A stretch of DNA of 64,000 nt, taken from NCBI RefSeq assembly GCF_011386835.1, contig NC_088805.1:11838836-11902835 (forward strand), written 5' to 3'. The position numbers and the translations under genes were made by a program. The stretch comes from Chrysemys picta bellii (taxonomy: Eukaryota > Chordata > Testudines > Emydidae). This document shows, piece after piece, positions 61,410 through 64,000 of the stretch. Position 1 is the first letter of the stretch. The number at the start of each line of letters is the position of its first letter. Under the pieces are notes generated by a model that ran no database searches, was not told the origin of the DNA, and saw nothing but the letters and a program-made list of their open reading frames with translations.

Positions 61410-64000
61410 GTGAGTACTGACTACAAAGCGGGAGTTTTAGAACAGGAGACTGGTGAGCCTGCAAGTTCAGGCACCAAGGCCATTTCGAAGCGAGTCCCTT
61501 CAGAAGCTGATCAGTAGATGGGAGAGCCAAACTGATGTGGGGTTTACACAAGATGAGAGTGTAGGTGATAAAGGGATATCTTCGCATCCACGAGATGAGG
61601 GGAGAAGGGTGACTTTAAAAAAGGGAAGGAGGAGGATCTGGGGAACTACAGGTCAGTAAGCCTCACCTCAGTCCCTGGAAAAATCATGGAGCAAGTCCTC
61701 AAGAATCAATTCTGAAGCACGTAGAGGAGAGGAAAGTGATCAGGAACAGTCAGCATGGATTCACCAAGGGCAAGTCATGCCTGACTAACTTAATTGCCTT
61801 TTATAAGGAGATAACTGGGTCTGTGGATGAGGGGAAAGCAGTGGGTGTGTTATTCCTTGACTTTAGCAAAGCTTTTGATACGGTCTCCCACAGTATTCTT
61901 GCCAGCAAGTTAAAGAAGTATGGGTTGGATGAATGGAACATAAGGTGGATAGAAAAATGGCTAGATCGTCAGGCTCAACCAGTAGTGATCAATGGCTCCA
62001 TGTCTAGTTGGCAGCTGGTTTCAAGCGGCATGCCCCAAGGGTCGGTCGTAGGGCCAGTTTTGTTCAATATCTTCATTAATGATCTGGAGGATGGCGTGGA
62101 CTGCACTCTCAGCAAGTCTGCAGATGACACTAAACTGGGAGGAGTGGGGTAAATATGCTGGAGGGTAGGGATAGGATACAGAGGGACATAGACAAATTAG
62201 AGGATTGGGCCAAAAAAAAACCTGATGAGGTTCAACAAGGACAAGTGCAGAGTCCTACACTTAGGACGGAAGAATCCCATTCACTGCTACAGACTAGGTA
62301 CTGAATAGCTGGGCAGCAGTTCTGCAGAAAAGGACCTAGAGGTTACAGTGGACGAGAAGCTGGATATGAGTCGACAGCGTGCCCTTGTTGCCAAGAAGGC
62401 TAACGGCATTTGGGGCTGTATAAATAGGGGCATTGCCAGCAGACTGAGGGACATGATCGTTCCCATCTATTCGACATTGGTGAGGCCTCATCTGGAGTAC
62501 TGTGTCCAGTTTTGGGCCCCACACTACAAGGAGGATGTGGGAAAATTGGAAAGAGTCCAGCAGAGGGCAACAAAAATGATTAGGGGGCTGGAGCACATGA
62601 CTTATGAGGAGAGGCTGAGGGAACTGAGATTGTTTAGTCTGCAGAAGAGAAGAATGAGGGGGGATTTGATAGTTGCTTTCAACTCCCTGAAAGGGGGTTC
62701 CAAAGAGGATGGATCTAGACTGTTCTCAGTGGTACCTGATCACAGAACAAGGAGTAATGGTCTCAAGTTGCAGTGGGGAAGGTTTAGGCTGGATATTAGG
62801 AAAATCTTTTTCAGTAGGAGGGTGGTGAAGCACTGGAATGGGTTACCTAGGGAGGTGGTGGAATTTCCTTCCTTAGAGGTTTTTAAGGTCAGGCTTGACA
62901 TAGCCCTGGCTGGGATGATTTAGTTGGGAATTGGTCCTGCTTGGAGCAGAAGGTTGGACTAGATGACCTCCTGAGGTCCCTTTCAACCCTGATATTCTAT
63001 GATTCTATGAAGTGGAGTGAAGAGGACATTGGAATCTCAATGCTGAGGGAGTGCCTTACAGTCAGTTCTCATTCATTGCTCTGTCACAGCCCCCTATTGA
63101 TGAACAGTAGTCAGTAATCCCTATTTCAAGGGCTCGCCTGTTAGGTTGTCTCAGAGGTTAATTGTATACCCTTTCTTCTCACACACACAGCTCCCTCTTT
63201 GGGAGCCTCCAACTGGCACAAGTCAGAGACACAAACATTCTTGGCTGAATTGTTAGGAGTTAGGGAAAGTAACCCTCTGCGGCCTCAGCAACACAAAACA
63301 GACTGTCAGTTTTTATAAGCACTGAAAGAAGAATGGCATCTTTGCCTCCTTTCTCTGTGGTAGCCAGATGAACAAGCAACAAGTACCTGTATTCAGCAAG
63401 CTCACTTTTCTAATGCTCAGGTGCTTTGTCCTTTCTCATGTTTCTAGGCAAAAGTCCTTGAGATGCCAGTGTGTTAGTGAAGCAGTATCAATGATCATTG
63501 ATCTCCAGGGCTGCAAGAAACACTGCAATTAGAGCACAAGTGCAAGTTCCCGCTCTGAGCAGGGAAGGGAATAAAGCTGCTACCTAAACAGGTCCTCAGT
63601 GCTAGAGCAGGAATTTAATGGTGGAAATTCCATCATCCCTCTCAGAGTAAGAGGTTGCTAGCAATCTCCCTTGACACAATAGAATAGAGAAGGCCTTCCA
63701 CTTAAAAGGCTAAAAGGAAGAATTCCCCTCTCCCTCTGACAGGTGGTGGTCTCTCCAAGGAAGGATTTGGGTCTATTGGTGAGGCCAGGGAAGCCCAGGA
63801 TTGAGTGAACCTGGAAGACTTTCCCTCTCACTTTGTGGTAGATGCTATCACTCAAACTCCCTTCCCTTCTATATTTACTCCCAGGAAGAATTTCTAACCA
63901 ACTTAGCTACACAGCTTTTCCCCCACGGCGATACTCGGCCCTGCACAAAGCCGGTACATTAGGAGATGACTTGTCCAAGGCCACCCAGCAAGCTACTGGG
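61410..64000 (+). other. HNF1A: HNF1A intron 4 (partial)
   Basis: It begins at GTGAGT and runs past the window end. Exon 5, which should start with the VRYGQ-type sequence, was not found. It contains a 5'-truncated CR1 at 61611..63009. The last 40 bases (CTTGTCCAAGGCCACCCAGC) resemble an antisense MIR core. Otherwise nothing recognised in 63010..63950. Confidence 0.85.
61611..63009 (+). mobile_element. CR1 LINE, 5'-truncated, in HNF1A intron 4
   Basis: The same subfamily as the copy at 17596..19485, aligned from CTTTAAAAAAGGGAAGG onward. Visible are [35 protein letters not shown] (motif A), [20 protein letters not shown] (motif B), SADDTKLGG (motif C, phenylalanine changed to serine), [18 protein letters not shown] and a terminal [18 protein letters not shown]. 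Stops near 61711, 62150 and 62307 break it. It ends in ATTCTATGATTCTATG, the usual CR1 tail repeat. Sense relative to HNF1A. Confidence 0.9.

Overview
The window looks like nuclear DNA from a turtle, most likely a cryptodire. It is AT-rich vertebrate intron and intergenic sequence packed with CR1 LINEs, a tRNA-derived SINE whose tail matches CR1, Penelope-like retroelements, PIF/Harbinger and hAT transposons and mariner-like MITEs. That mixture is typical of chelonian genomes. There is no bacterial or viral gene architecture.

Only two host genes can be supported. SPPL3, an intramembrane aspartyl protease, is on the minus strand. Its first coding exon (36372..36394, encoding MAEQTYSW) lies in a CpG island at about 35920..37480, so everything to the left reads as SPPL3 intron 1. 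HNF1A, the hepatic POU-homeodomain factor, is on the plus strand. Coding exons 1 to 4 are at 51349..51683, 59233..59432, 60328..60514 and 61171..61409. All junctions have GT/AG splice sites and the same phases as the human gene. Exons 5 onward are to the right of the window. About 300 bases upstream of the HNF1A start is a compact promoter block with an HNF4 half-site pair, an AT-rich element and a forkhead site, resembling the mammalian promoter. The two genes are divergent, about 15 kb apart, in the same order as in mammals (SPPL3 minus, HNF1A plus).

Layout: 1..36371 SPPL3 intron 1. It holds an old antisense CR1 (6521..12058) split by a Penelope-like element (9034..11842), a CR1 split by a mariner-like MITE and a Harbinger MITE (14858..16042), a two-gene Harbinger element (17093..22963) with a CR1 inside its transposase gene, a hAT element with a perfect 8-bp target duplication (26876..27677), and an inverted-arm hAT element (28960..30569). 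35920..37480 is the SPPL3 CpG island promoter. 37480..51040 is intergenic with scattered CR1, MIR-like, SINE and Penelope copies. 51040..64000 is HNF1A, with a 5'-truncated CR1 about 200 bases downstream of exon 4.

I found no clearly new biological system. The items most worth a second look are the nested and inverted transposon structures, the hammerhead-like core in the Penelope terminal sequence, and the preserved HNF1A promoter block.
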